NCBI GenBank assembly: GCA_013695395.1
Contig: JACDAP010000406.1
Span: 1-5,154 of the forward strand
Direction of reading: 5' to 3'
Length of the DNA stretch: 5,154 bases
DNA from: Solirubrobacterales bacterium
GTDB taxonomy: Bacteria; Actinomycetota; Thermoleophilia; Solirubrobacterales; Solirubrobacteraceae
Shown: positions 1-5,154 of the stretch, piece by piece
How the letters are laid out: each line of letters opens with the position of its first letter
Position numbering within the stretch: position 1 is the first letter of the stretch
Program-made: the position numbers and the translations under genes
Notes under the pieces: generated by a model
What the model saw: only the letters and a program-made list of their open reading frames with translations
Database searches by the model: none
What the model was told of the DNA's origin: nothing

Positions 1-27
1 TCCGTGCTCCGTCGCGAGCGTGCTCAC
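1..27 (-). CDS. Possible 5' end of a further downstream gene (partial)
   Basis: The methyltransferase ends in ACG TGA, and the same bases contain a GTG that overlaps the TGA as GTGA. From that GTG an open frame runs to the window edge and reads MSTLATEHG. The same GTGA overlap joins the hydrolase and glycosyltransferase at 1731-1734, so a coupled next gene is plausible. Nine codons are far too few to identify a product, and no Shine-Dalgarno sequence is visible. It could equally be non-coding sequence after the methyltransferase. Confidence 0.3.
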
Positions 28-665
28 GTGCGGCGGCCGACCAGGACGTGCTGGAAGGTCAGCAGCGTCCGGCCCGGCAGCCGCTCGACGAGGCCGGTCC
101 GCGTGAGCGGCCGGCGCTCGGGACCGAGCCGGTACAGGCGGTTCACCCCGAGCACCGGGCACCCCGCCTCCTCGAGGAGGCCATACGCGTCGCGGAGCGT
201 GAACCAGCGCAGGTGCGTCCGGTCGAAGATCCCGAGGGAGCGGCGCGGCCAGCTGCCCCGAACGCCGAGCTGCCAGAACGTCTCCCAGTAACGGACGTTC
301 GGCAGCGAGACGACCAGCGTGCCGCCGGGGCGCAGGAGGGCGGCGGCGTCGCGGAGCACGCGCCACGGGTCGACGAGATGCTCGAGGACGTCCCCGCAGA
401 TCAGGCAGTCGATCGGGGCCAGGTAGGAGAACTCGAGGTGCTCGACGTCGGCGACGAGCACCTGGTCGAGCCGCCCCTCCGCGCGCGCGGCGTACGCGGC
501 GTCACGCTCGACGCCGAGGACGTGGCAGGGCTGGCGGGCCTTCAGCGCCGCCCCCAGCGCACCCGAAGCGCAGCCGAGGTCGAGGATCCGCAGGGCATCC
601 CGGGGCACCCGGGCCTGCAGCTCGGCCCGGGGATTCTCGTAGGCGTGGGCGAGGGCGTCGGGCAC
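24..665 (-). CDS. Class I SAM-dependent methyltransferase (Methyltransf_23/UbiG-like)
   Basis: Predicted 213-aa soluble methyltransferase that moves a methyl group from S-adenosylmethionine to an unidentified acceptor. Seen in the sequence: SAM-binding motif I LDLGCASGALG (residues about 28-38), an acidic residue after the second strand in GVERD (51-55), CGDVLEHLVDP (90-100), and LRPGGTLVVSLPN (111-123). The later segment GIFDRTHLRWFT (145-156) is typical of the Methyltransf_23-type enzymes often found in polysaccharide and glycolipid clusters. The GTG at 663-665 was chosen because the family-like N-terminus (HAYENPRAEL) begins just after it. The frame stays open upstream to 1055, but that part is low-complexity Arg/Pro/Ser sequence overlapping the glycosyltransferase. 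The gene lies 64 bp after the glycosyltransferase stop. No Shine-Dalgarno is visible, but TACGCT sits 7 nt before the GTG. The acceptor could be a sugar, lipid or quinone; the neighbours favour a glycan-related one. Confidence 0.9.
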   Translation of the reverse strand: MPDALAHAYENPRAELQARVPRDALRILDLGCASGALGAALKARQPCHVLGVERDAAYAARAEGRLDQVLVADVEHLEFSYLAPIDCLICGDVLEHLVDPWRVLRDAAALLRPGGTLVVSLPNVRYWETFWQLGVRGSWPRRSLGIFDRTHLRWFTLRDAYGLLEEAGCPVLGVNRLYRLGPERRPLTRTGLVERLPGRTLLTFQHVLVGRRT

Positions 666-672
666 CGGCCGC

Positions 673-678
673 AGCGTA
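673..678 (-). promoter_or_regulatory. Candidate -10 box (TACGCT) for the methyltransferase, leaderless type
   Basis: On the minus strand TACGCT is followed by 7 nt and then the GTG start at 665. This fits the actinobacterial TANNNT -10 element with transcription starting at the first base of the start codon. No convincing -35 hexamer is seen 17-18 bp further upstream. It may allow this gene to be expressed separately from the glycosyltransferase ahead of it. Confidence 0.4.
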
Positions 679-729
679 CGTGCTCGCCGCGGATCCCGGA
701 AGGCGGCTGCCGGCTGCGCCGCGGTGCGG

Positions 730-1734
730 TCAGCTGGCCGTCGGGTCCCGGTGCAGCAGGGCGTCCACCGCACGGGCCGTCCCGTCCCAGGAGAACGCCC
801 GGGCGTGGGTGATCCCGCGGGTGCGGAGGGGGTCCGGGTCGGCGAGCGCGGTCTCCACACCGGCGGCGATCGCCCGCGGGTCGTGCGGGTCGACGAGTAC
901 CGCCGCACCGCCGCAGGTGTCCGGCAGCGCGGTGGCGTCGGCCGCGACCACCGGGGTGCCGCACGCCATCGCCTCGAGGACGGGGAGACCGAAGCCCTCG
1001 TAGAGCGAGGGGAGCACGAACGCCAGCGCTCCTGCGTAGAGGCCGGGAAGCGCATCGTCCGGGACGTGCCCCAGCTCGCGGAGGCCGGGCACGGCCGCGG
1101 CGCCGGCGAACTGCGGCCGGTCGCCGCCCACGGCCAGCAGCTCGATCCCGCGCTCGGCGAGGCGACGTGCCGTCTCCTCGAGCGCGCTCAGGTTCTTGCG
1201 AGCGCTGCGGCTCGCCACGGTCAGCACGTAGGGGGGTCGGTCGTCTCGCGGGACCTCCGGGTGGAAGCGCTCGTGGTCGACCCCGCCGGGGACCACCTCG
1301 GCCTCGACGCCGACGAGCTCCCGCAGCTCGGCGGCGGCGAACGCGCTCACGGTGATCACCAGGCGGGCCCGCCGGGCGATCCGGGGAAGCATGGCCGCCT
1401 GCAGCCGCGCGTAGGTGGGGGAGTACCAGGCGGGGCAGCGCAGCGGCGCCGCGTCGTGCAGGACGACCGCCACGCGGGGATGGGCAAGGGGGGCGAGGTT
1501 GGCGGGGCACAGCAGCCAGCGGGACACCGGGGCCAGCCCGGGCAGCACGAACTGCTCCCAGGCGTGGCCCAGCCGGTGGCTGAGCAGGGCGGGGGGAGCC
1601 CGGACCACGTAGCCGTCCTGGCGCAGCGCCGGCAGGCGGGCGGTGAGCTCGCGAGCCCAGCGCTCGACCCCACCCAGCTCGGGACGGGCGGCCGCGCGGG
1701 CGTCGATCGCGACCGGTCCGGCGCTGCGGCTCAC
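730..1734 (-). CDS. GT4-family glycosyltransferase (MtfB-like)
   Basis: Predicted 334-aa GT-B fold retaining glycosyltransferase that transfers a sugar from a nucleotide-sugar donor to a glycan or lipid acceptor, probably at the cytoplasmic side of the membrane. Seen: GGVERWAREL near the N-terminus (21-30), LHDAAPLRCP (92-101), the interdomain VVPGGVDHERF (147-157), SARKN (177-181) with a Lys suited to binding donor phosphate, and SLYEGFGLPVLEAMACGTP (243-261) carrying the EX7E pair Glu246 and Glu254. These are hallmarks of GT4, and the N-terminal half resembles the mannosyltransferase-like MtfB group. The frame is open back to 1866, but the GTG at 1732-1734 gives the normal N-terminus, and the extra upstream residues are Arg/Ala-rich sequence antiparallel in character to the hydrolase gene. 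The GTG overlaps the hydrolase TGA by 4 nt, indicating translational coupling. No transmembrane segment is evident. Donor and acceptor cannot be told from sequence. Confidence 0.93.
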   Translation of the reverse strand: MSRSAGPVAIDARAAARPELGGVERWARELTARLPALRQDGYVVRAPPALLSHRLGHAWEQFVLPGLAPVSRWLLCPANLAPLAHPRVAVVLHDAAPLRCPAWYSPTYARLQAAMLPRIARRARLVITVSAFAAAELRELVGVEAEVVPGGVDHERFHPEVPRDDRPPYVLTVASRSARKNLSALEETARRLAERGIELLAVGGDRPQFAGAAAVPGLRELGHVPDDALPGLYAGALAFVLPSLYEGFGLPVLEAMACGTPVVAADATALPDTCGGAAVLVDPHDPRAIAAGVETALADPDPLRTRGITHARAFSWDGTARAVDALLHRDPTAS

Positions 1735-2759
1735 GTGGCCAGGAAGCGCGAGACGCCGTCCGCGTCCCGCTCCTCGACCACCGCGCCGCGCTCGAGCAGC
1801 AGGTCGACGTGCCCGAGCACCTCGCTCAGCGTCAGGTAGGCCTGGGTGACGGCGATGTTGCCCCACATCTCGGTGGCGACCTCGTAGGCGCTGTGCGGGG
1901 TGCCTGAGAGCATGCCCGCGATCTTCCGTGCGCGCCGCTCGTGCATCCGCAGCCGCTCGGCGACGAGGGACGGCACGTCGGTCACCGGGTCACCATGACC
2001 GGGCAGGAGGATGCCGGGCGCCATGGCGGCGGTCTGCTTCATCGAGGCGATGTAGCCGACGAGCGCACGCGGACGGTCGTCGGGGTCGCCACCCTCGAGC
2101 GGCCGGGAGATGAGCGGGTTGGAGGAGATGTGCCCGATCAGGTGATCGCCGCCGAGCAGCAGGTCCCGCTCCTCGTCGTGGAAGACGGTGTCCGACGGCG
2201 AATGGCCCGGCCGGTGGTGCACGCGCCAGGCCCGCTCGGCGAAGGCCAGGACGGCACCGTCCGCGAGCGGGGTGTCGACCTGCGCACCGCGGCCGAAGGC
2301 GCGGAAGCCGCCGGAGACGGCGCGCAGCGCGAGGCGGACATCCCTGGGGATGCCGTGCCGCTCCATGACGGTCTCGGCGAACGCGTCGTCGGCCTCCATG
2401 CTCCCGGCGTAGTTCGCGAGCCAGGGGGCGAGGCGGTCGAGCGCACAGACCTCCGCGCCCGAGCGGTCGACCAGCAGCTGCACGAGGCCGATGTGGTCAT
2501 GGTGCTGGTGGGTGATGACGATCCGGCCGAGCTCCTCGACCTGGTGACCACGCTCGGCCAGGCCGCGCTCGAGCTCGACCATCGAGGTCGCGGAGTTCGG
2601 CCCGGCGTCGACGAGGGTGAGCGGATCGTCCTCGACGAGGTAGACGTTCACCCGGCCGACGAGGAACGGGGTCGGGACCCGGATGCGGTGGATACCGGCG
2701 GCGGCGGCCGTCGCGAGGCCGTCGGCGGCGGGACCGGTCGGGGCGACGGGGTCGGTCAC
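1731..2759 (-). CDS. MBL-fold metallo-hydrolase with C-terminal winged-helix-like region
   Basis: Predicted 342-aa cytoplasmic metallo-beta-lactamase-fold hydrolase. Metal ligands visible: the HxHxDH motif THQHHDHIG (His84, His86, Asp88, His89), His186 in RPGHSPSD, Asp205 in GGDHLIG, and His255 in LPGHGDP, with VDAG (50-53) earlier. This set would support a di-zinc site as in the glyoxalase II, LACTB2 and related hydrolases. After the core, a helical C-terminal part (about 265-342, YEVATEMWG and LSEVLGHVDLLLERG) resembles the winged helix of LACTB2-like proteins. The GTG at 2757-2759 is the start, with family-like sequence (HRIRVPTPFLVGRVNVYL) beginning near residue 24. There is no Shine-Dalgarno; TAGACT lies 6 nt upstream. 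The substrate is unknown: a thioester, an ester or RNA are all possible in this superfamily. It is coupled to the glycosyltransferase downstream, yet has no evident step in glycan synthesis. Confidence 0.93.
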   Translation of the reverse strand: MTDPVAPTGPAADGLATAAAAGIHRIRVPTPFLVGRVNVYLVEDDPLTLVDAGPNSATSMVELERGLAERGHQVEELGRIVITHQHHDHIGLVQLLVDRSGAEVCALDRLAPWLANYAGSMEADDAFAETVMERHGIPRDVRLALRAVSGGFRAFGRGAQVDTPLADGAVLAFAERAWRVHHRPGHSPSDTVFHDEERDLLLGGDHLIGHISSNPLISRPLEGGDPDDRPRALVGYIASMKQTAAMAPGILLPGHGDPVTDVPSLVAERLRMHERRARKIAGMLSGTPHSAYEVATEMWGNIAVTQAYLTLSEVLGHVDLLLERGAVVEERDADGVSRFLAT

Positions 2760-2765
2760 CGCGCC

Positions 2766-2771
2766 AGTCTA
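2766..2771 (-). promoter_or_regulatory. Candidate -10 box (TAGACT) for the hydrolase, overlapping the element junction
   Basis: TAGACT on the minus strand is followed by 6 nt and the GTG start at 2759, matching TANNNT with a leaderless or near-leaderless start. Its TAG comes from the CTAG at 2769-2772 that flanks the palindromic element. Everything upstream of the box is now element DNA, so any -35 contact must come from the element end. No recognisable -35 hexamer is seen there. Confidence 0.4.
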
Positions 2772-2772
2772 G
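2769..2772. repeat. CTAG, left flank of the fold-back element (putative target duplication)
   Basis: CTAG directly borders the left inverted repeat and is matched by CTAG at 2935-2938. A 4-bp CTAG-type duplication is known for some IS5-family groups. CTAG is its own reverse complement, so it could also be the outermost part of the terminal repeats rather than a duplication. Confidence 0.6.
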
Positions 2773-2797
2773 GAGGCTGTTGAACTTTCGACCGTGT
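2773..2797 (+). repeat. Left terminal inverted repeat of the element
   Basis: It begins GAGGCTGTTGAACTTT and ends in CCGTGT. It pairs with 2911-2934, with mismatches at the fourth and twelfth bases and a short variable stretch with a one-base gap after the CTTT. Confidence 0.75.
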
Positions 2798-2843
2798 CCG
2801 CCGGATGGCCGGATCGCCCGTGCCAGGGGCCGAACGATGACAA

Positions 2844-2866
2844 GACCAATCCTGGTTGGATTGGTC
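2844..2866. repeat. Central hairpin of the element
   Basis: Arms GACCAATCC (2844-2852) and GGATTGGTC (2858-2866) are perfect reverse complements around the 5-nt loop TGGTT. The centre is at 2855, within 2 bp of the midpoint of the whole element, which shows that the element folds on itself. In the mutase transcript it could act as a pause or weak terminator, but no clear U-tract follows on either strand. Confidence 0.85.
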
Positions 2867-2910
2867 GGTCGTCGGGTGGCGACTGGTGCGCGCGAGCCGG
2901 TTTCCGGCGG

Positions 2911-2934
2911 GCACGGGAAAAGATCAACAGGCTC
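2911..2934 (-). repeat. Right terminal inverted repeat of the element
   Basis: Read on the minus strand it begins GAGCCTGTTGATCTTT and ends CCCGTGC, matching the left repeat at 2773-2797 apart from a few substitutions and one gap. It abuts the CTAG containing the mutase stop codon. Confidence 0.75.
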
Positions 2935-2938
2935 CTAG
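2935..2938. repeat. CTAG, right flank of the fold-back element, containing the mutase stop
   Basis: This CTAG matches 2769-2772. On the minus strand its C is the last base of the final Ser codon (TCC) and its TAG is the mutase stop codon, so the flanking tetranucleotide preserves the end of the gene. It also forms the middle of a 12-bp palindrome, GCTCCTAGGAGC, at 2931-2942. Confidence 0.6.
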
Positions 2939-4317
2939 GAGCGGATGATGCCGAGCACCTCGTCGCGCTTGGCCTCCATGTCGGCGTAGGAGACCAGGGA
3001 CTCCAGGCAGAGGCGCAGCAGCGGCTCGGTGTTGGAGGAGCGCACGTTGAAGTGCCAGTCCTCGAAGTCGACCGAGACCCCGTCGACGTGGGTGACCGTC
3101 GCCCCGTCGATCGAGCCGTACCGCTCCTCGATCTCGGCGATCCTCGCGGGCGCGTCGTCGACCGTGGAGTTGACCTCCCCCGAGATGAAGTACTTCGCCC
3201 GGTAGGAGCCGACGAGGTCTGAGAGCCTCTTCCCCTCGACCGAGAGCTTCTCGAGCACGAGCAGCGCCGGGATCGTCCCGGAGTCCGCGCAGTAGAAGTC
3301 ACGGAAGTAGTAGTGGCCGGAGACCTCGCCGCCGAAGAGCGAGCCCTCGCGCTTCATCCGCGTCTTGAAGAACGCGTGGCCGACCCGGTTGATCTCCGCG
3401 GTGCCGCCCGCCGCGCTCACGGTGTCGGCGACGGCGCGGGAGGCGCGCACGTCGTACAGGATCGTGGAGCCGGGGTCCTTCTCCAAGAGGTGCTCGGCGA
3501 GGATCGCGGTGAGGAAGTCCCCGTCGATGAACTCACCTGTGTCGTCGATGAAGAAGCAGCGGTCCGCATCCCCGTCCCAGGCGATCCCGAGGTCGGCGCC
3601 CGTCTCCCGCAGCTTGTCGATGATGAACTGGCGGTTCTCGGGGAGCAGCGGGTTCGGCTCGTGATCGGGGAAGTTCCCGTCCGGGGTCCAGTAGGTCTCG
3701 ATCAGGTCGAGACCGAGCGTGGAGAGCAGCGGGCCGACCATCGGCCCGGCCATGCCGTTGCCGCCGTCGACGACGACCTTCAGCGGCGTGACCTTCGCGG
3801 GATCGATGAAGGTCAGCGCCCGCTCGGCGAACTCCTCGTAGAGGTCGACGCGCGTGACCTCGCCGCCGCCCACGGGCTCGTCGTCGAGCCCATCGCCGAG
3901 CACGAGGTCGCGGATGTCGCCGATGCCCTCCTCACCGCTCAGGGCGATCGCGCCCTGCTTGACGAGCTTCGCGCCCGTGTAGGCCTTCGGGTTGTGCGAG
4001 GCGGTGCACATGAGCCCGCCGTCGAGGCCCCGCGAGCCGACGAGGAAATAGAGCATCTCGGTCCCGACCTGGCCGGCGTCGACGACGGAGGCGCCCTCGG
4101 AGACGATGCCGTCGCGGTAGCGCCCGGCGAGCTCCGGGGCGGTCAGGCGCATGTCCCGCCCGAGGCCCACGGTCACCTCGGTGACGGGCTTGTCCGCGAG
4201 GTCGGCGATGACCCGTGCGAACGCGCGGCCGATCCGTTCCGCGGTGTCGCCGTCGATGTCCTCGCCGTAGAGGCCACGGATGTCGTAGGCCTTGAAGATC
4301 GATGCGGAGGCAGCCAT
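2935..4317 (-). CDS. manB: Phosphomannomutase/phosphoglucomutase
   Basis: Predicted 460-aa alpha-D-phosphohexomutase, a usual length for the bacterial PMM/PGM family. It interconverts hexose-6-phosphate and hexose-1-phosphate (mannose and/or glucose) in the cytoplasm, feeding nucleotide-sugar synthesis. All four functional sites are visible: the phosphoserine loop TASHNP with Ser107, the metal-binding DGDADR at 248-253, the sugar-recognition loop GGEVSGH at 329-335, and the phosphate-binding RSSNTEP at 426-432. The N-terminal FKAYDIRG (8-15) is also typical. The ATG at 4315-4317 is chosen because it directly precedes this conserved start. The frame stays open to 5109, but that part is antisense to a real glycosyltransferase gene. 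TAGGGT lies 7 nt upstream and there is no good Shine-Dalgarno, so a leaderless mRNA is likely. The stop codon lies within the CTAG bordering the palindromic element. The symbol manB is by family; sugar preference cannot be read from the sequence. Confidence 0.96.
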   Translation of the reverse strand: MAASASIFKAYDIRGLYGEDIDGDTAERIGRAFARVIADLADKPVTEVTVGLGRDMRLTAPELAGRYRDGIVSEGASVVDAGQVGTEMLYFLVGSRGLDGGLMCTASHNPKAYTGAKLVKQGAIALSGEEGIGDIRDLVLGDGLDDEPVGGGEVTRVDLYEEFAERALTFIDPAKVTPLKVVVDGGNGMAGPMVGPLLSTLGLDLIETYWTPDGNFPDHEPNPLLPENRQFIIDKLRETGADLGIAWDGDADRCFFIDDTGEFIDGDFLTAILAEHLLEKDPGSTILYDVRASRAVADTVSAAGGTAEINRVGHAFFKTRMKREGSLFGGEVSGHYYFRDFYCADSGTIPALLVLEKLSVEGKRLSDLVGSYRAKYFISGEVNSTVDDAPARIAEIEERYGSIDGATVTHVDGVSVDFEDWHFNVRSSNTEPLLRLCLESLVSYADMEAKRDEVLGIIRS

Positions 4318-4324
4318 GGGCGGG

Positions 4325-4330
4325 ACCCTA
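4325..4330 (-). promoter_or_regulatory. Candidate -10 box (TAGGGT) for the mutase, leaderless type
   Basis: TAGGGT on the minus strand, then 7 nt, then the ATG at 4317. The spacing suits a transcript starting at the A of ATG. A 12-bp palindrome occupies 4336-4347, within the expected spacer towards a -35 site. No clear TTGACA-like hexamer is seen. Confidence 0.45.
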
Positions 4331-4335
4331 CCCAC

Positions 4336-4347
4336 CGCTCCGGAGCG
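4336..4347. promoter_or_regulatory. 12-bp perfect palindrome in the divergent promoter region, possible operator
   Basis: CGCTCCGGAGCG is a perfect inverted repeat with no loop. It lies 5 bp upstream of the mutase -10 candidate, where a dimeric regulator could block or contact RNA polymerase. High GC makes chance palindromes more likely, so an operator role is only a suggestion. Confidence 0.3.
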
Positions 4348-4393
4348 CGAACGCCACGGAACCCCCGGTCGTCGCTTCGCCTCGGCGGCCCAG

Positions 4394-4399
4394 TAGCGT
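4394..4399 (+). promoter_or_regulatory. Candidate -10 box (TAGCGT) for the plus-strand glycosyltransferase
   Basis: TAGCGT is followed by 8 nt and the GTG start at 4408, fitting a TANNNT element with a start at or one base before the codon. No Shine-Dalgarno fits between them, and no clear -35 hexamer is seen. Confidence 0.4.
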
Positions 4400-4407
4400 C
4401 GGCGCCC

Positions 4408-5154
4408 GTGCGCGTGCTCACCGTCGGAAACCGCTACCCACCCGCGGGGACCGGCGGCTACGAGCGGGTCTGGCAGGCGGCGGTCCTGGGGCTGCGCGCA
4501 GCGGGGCACGAGGCGACGGTCCTCACCACGGACGGCGGCAGCGACGAGGACGAGCCGGGCGTCCATCGTGCTCTGCGGTGGACCTGGACGCCGGCGGGGT
4601 GGAACCGACCCGGGCCGCTCGCGGCCGCTCGTCAGGAGCGGCACAACGCGGCCGCCTTCGCCGAGCTCGCGCGCGGCGTCGACCTGGTCGCCTGGTTCTC
4701 GATGGGCGGGCTGAGCCTGTCGCTGATCGCACGGTGCCGAGCACCGCAGCTCGCGGTCGTCCACGACGGCTGGCCGCTCTACGGCCCGGGTGTGGACCCG
4801 TGGACAGCCCGGTGGGGCCGCGGCGCGCGTCACCGCTACGACCCGCAGCGCGTCGATCACTGGTCGGCCAACTCCGCGTACACGCGGGCCCGGATCCTCG
4901 CCGCGCTCCCGGTGCTCGACCCCGGCCGCGTCTCCGTCGAGCACCCCGGCATCGATCCCGCCGCCTTCCCGGCCTCGCCGGCACGCGAGTGGACCGGTGA
5001 GCTGCTCGTGCTCGGCCGGATCGAGAAGGAAAAGGGCGTGGCCGACGCGATCCGGGCCCGGCCGGAGGGAATGCGACTCACGCTCACCGGGCCGGCGGAC
5101 CCAGCACACCTCGTCGAGCTCGCCGCGATCGCCGGCCGCGGTGAGGTCGTCGTC
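4408..5154 (+). CDS. GT4-family glycosyltransferase, 3' end beyond the window
   Basis: The first 249 codons are open to the window edge. The product begins MRVLTVGNRYPPAGTGGYER, the standard GT4 N-terminus with the glycine-rich acceptor-domain loop. Further matches are AAGHEATVLTT (31-41), LAVVHDGWPLYG (115-126), SANSAYTRARI (153-163), VSVEHPGIDPAAF (175-187) and the start of the donor domain, LLVLGRIEKEKGVADAI (199-215), with the Arg and Lys positions that normally bind donor phosphates. The EX7E motif would lie beyond the edge. GTG at 4408 is preferred over the GTG two codons later because it gives the complete N-terminus. The gene is transcribed divergently from the mutase across 90 bp. 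It probably adds a sugar in surface glycan or glycolipid synthesis; donor and acceptor are unknown. Confidence 0.92.
   Translation, partial: MRVLTVGNRYPPAGTGGYERVWQAAVLGLRAAGHEATVLTTDGGSDEDEPGVHRALRWTWTPAGWNRPGPLAAARQERHNAAAFAELARGVDLVAWFSMGGLSLSLIARCRAPQLAVVHDGWPLYGPGVDPWTARWGRGARHRYDPQRVDHWSANSAYTRARILAALPVLDPGRVSVEHPGIDPAAFPASPAREWTGELLVLGRIEKEKGVADAIRARPEGMRLTLTGPADPAHLVELAAIAGRGEVVV

Larger units (their letters stand above)
2773..2934. mobile_element. 162-bp palindromic MITE-like element
   Basis: This segment has no protein-coding capacity and reads as an imperfect inverted repeat from end to end. The left end (GAGGCTGTTGAACTTT) and the reverse complement of the right end (GAGCCTGTTGATCTTT) match at 14 of 16 positions. 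The similarity continues inward: CCGTG, then CCGCCGGA, CCGG and TCGC recur in order on both arms. The centre is a perfect 9-bp stem. Both ends abut CTAG. Terminal repeats, short length, lack of a transposase and matching flanking tetranucleotides are the marks of a MITE mobilised in trans by a transposase elsewhere, perhaps of the IS5 family, which is a guess from the CTAG flank. It lies exactly between the mutase stop codon and the hydrolase -10 box. Transcribed, it would form a long hairpin that could slow or stop read-through. An alternative is a host intergenic repeat of REP/BIME type. Confidence 0.75.

Noticed and set aside
48..812. Plus-strand open frame opposite the methyltransferase
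   Set aside because: It is a shadow frame without recognisable domains; the methyltransferase motifs lie on the other strand.
666..1055. Upstream extension of the methyltransferase frame
   Set aside because: It lies inside the glycosyltransferase gene in another frame and is Arg/Pro/Ser/Thr-rich; the family-like sequence starts only after the GTG at 665.
724..1839. Long plus-strand open frame opposite the glycosyltransferase
   Set aside because: It matches no recognisable family and is explained by high-GC codon bias on the opposite strand; the minus strand encodes clear motifs.
1735..1866. ATG start at 1866 for the glycosyltransferase
   Set aside because: The extra 44 residues are Arg/Ala/Gly-rich sequence overlapping the hydrolase C-terminal coding region; GTG at 1734 gives a normal GT4 N-terminus and a coupled overlap.
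1941..2783. Plus-strand open frame of 280 codons opposite the hydrolase
   Set aside because: It is a shadow of the hydrolase gene with biased Gly/Arg/Val composition and no motifs.
2844..2866. Simple intrinsic terminator for the mutase
   Set aside because: The stem is perfect, but no U-tract follows on either strand, and the hairpin is the core of a 162-bp inverted repeat with matching ends, so an element fits better.
2769..3302. Minus-strand open frame of 177 codons running from the mutase gene into the element
   Set aside because: It is an Arg/Ser/Thr-rich out-of-frame shadow of the mutase; its crossing into the element is by chance.
4318..5109. Upstream extension of the mutase reading frame (264 extra residues on the minus strand)
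   Set aside because: It is antisense to a clear glycosyltransferase, has low-complexity composition, and the conserved mutase N-terminus begins at the ATG at 4317.

Overview
This window is GC-rich (roughly 70% by eye), densely packed chromosomal DNA. High GC, GTG start codons, missing Shine-Dalgarno sequences and TANNNT boxes 6 to 8 nt before start codons suggest an actinobacterium. The style of the mutase and glycosyltransferases makes a deep lineage such as Thermoleophilia plausible, but that is a guess and no 16S or other marker is present.

Layout from left to right: the first 27 bases may hold the start of a further minus-strand gene. Then, all on the minus strand and so transcribed right to left, come a class I SAM methyltransferase (24-665), a GT4 glycosyltransferase (730-1734), an MBL-fold hydrolase with a C-terminal winged-helix-like region (1731-2759), a 162-bp fold-back mobile element resembling a MITE (2773-2934) and a complete phosphomannomutase/phosphoglucomutase (2935-4317). 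A 90-bp divergent promoter region (4318-4407) separates these from a second GT4 glycosyltransferase on the plus strand (4408 to the window end, 3' truncated).

Functionally this looks like part of a cell-surface glycan or glycolipid locus. The mutase would supply hexose-1-phosphate for nucleotide sugars, the two GT4 enzymes would transfer sugars, and the methyltransferase would modify a sugar, lipid or other small acceptor. The hydrolase has no obvious role in that pathway, but its stop codon overlaps the start of the glycosyltransferase, so the two are probably co-translated.

The most notable feature is the small palindromic element between the mutase and the hydrolase. It is an imperfect inverted repeat along its whole length, is bounded by CTAG on both sides, and sits exactly at the mutase stop codon. 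The CTAG copies keep the mutase stop on one side and a TAGACT box before the hydrolase start on the other. Removing the element in thought leaves the two genes 9 bp apart, so it appears to have split a tight operon without damaging either reading frame.
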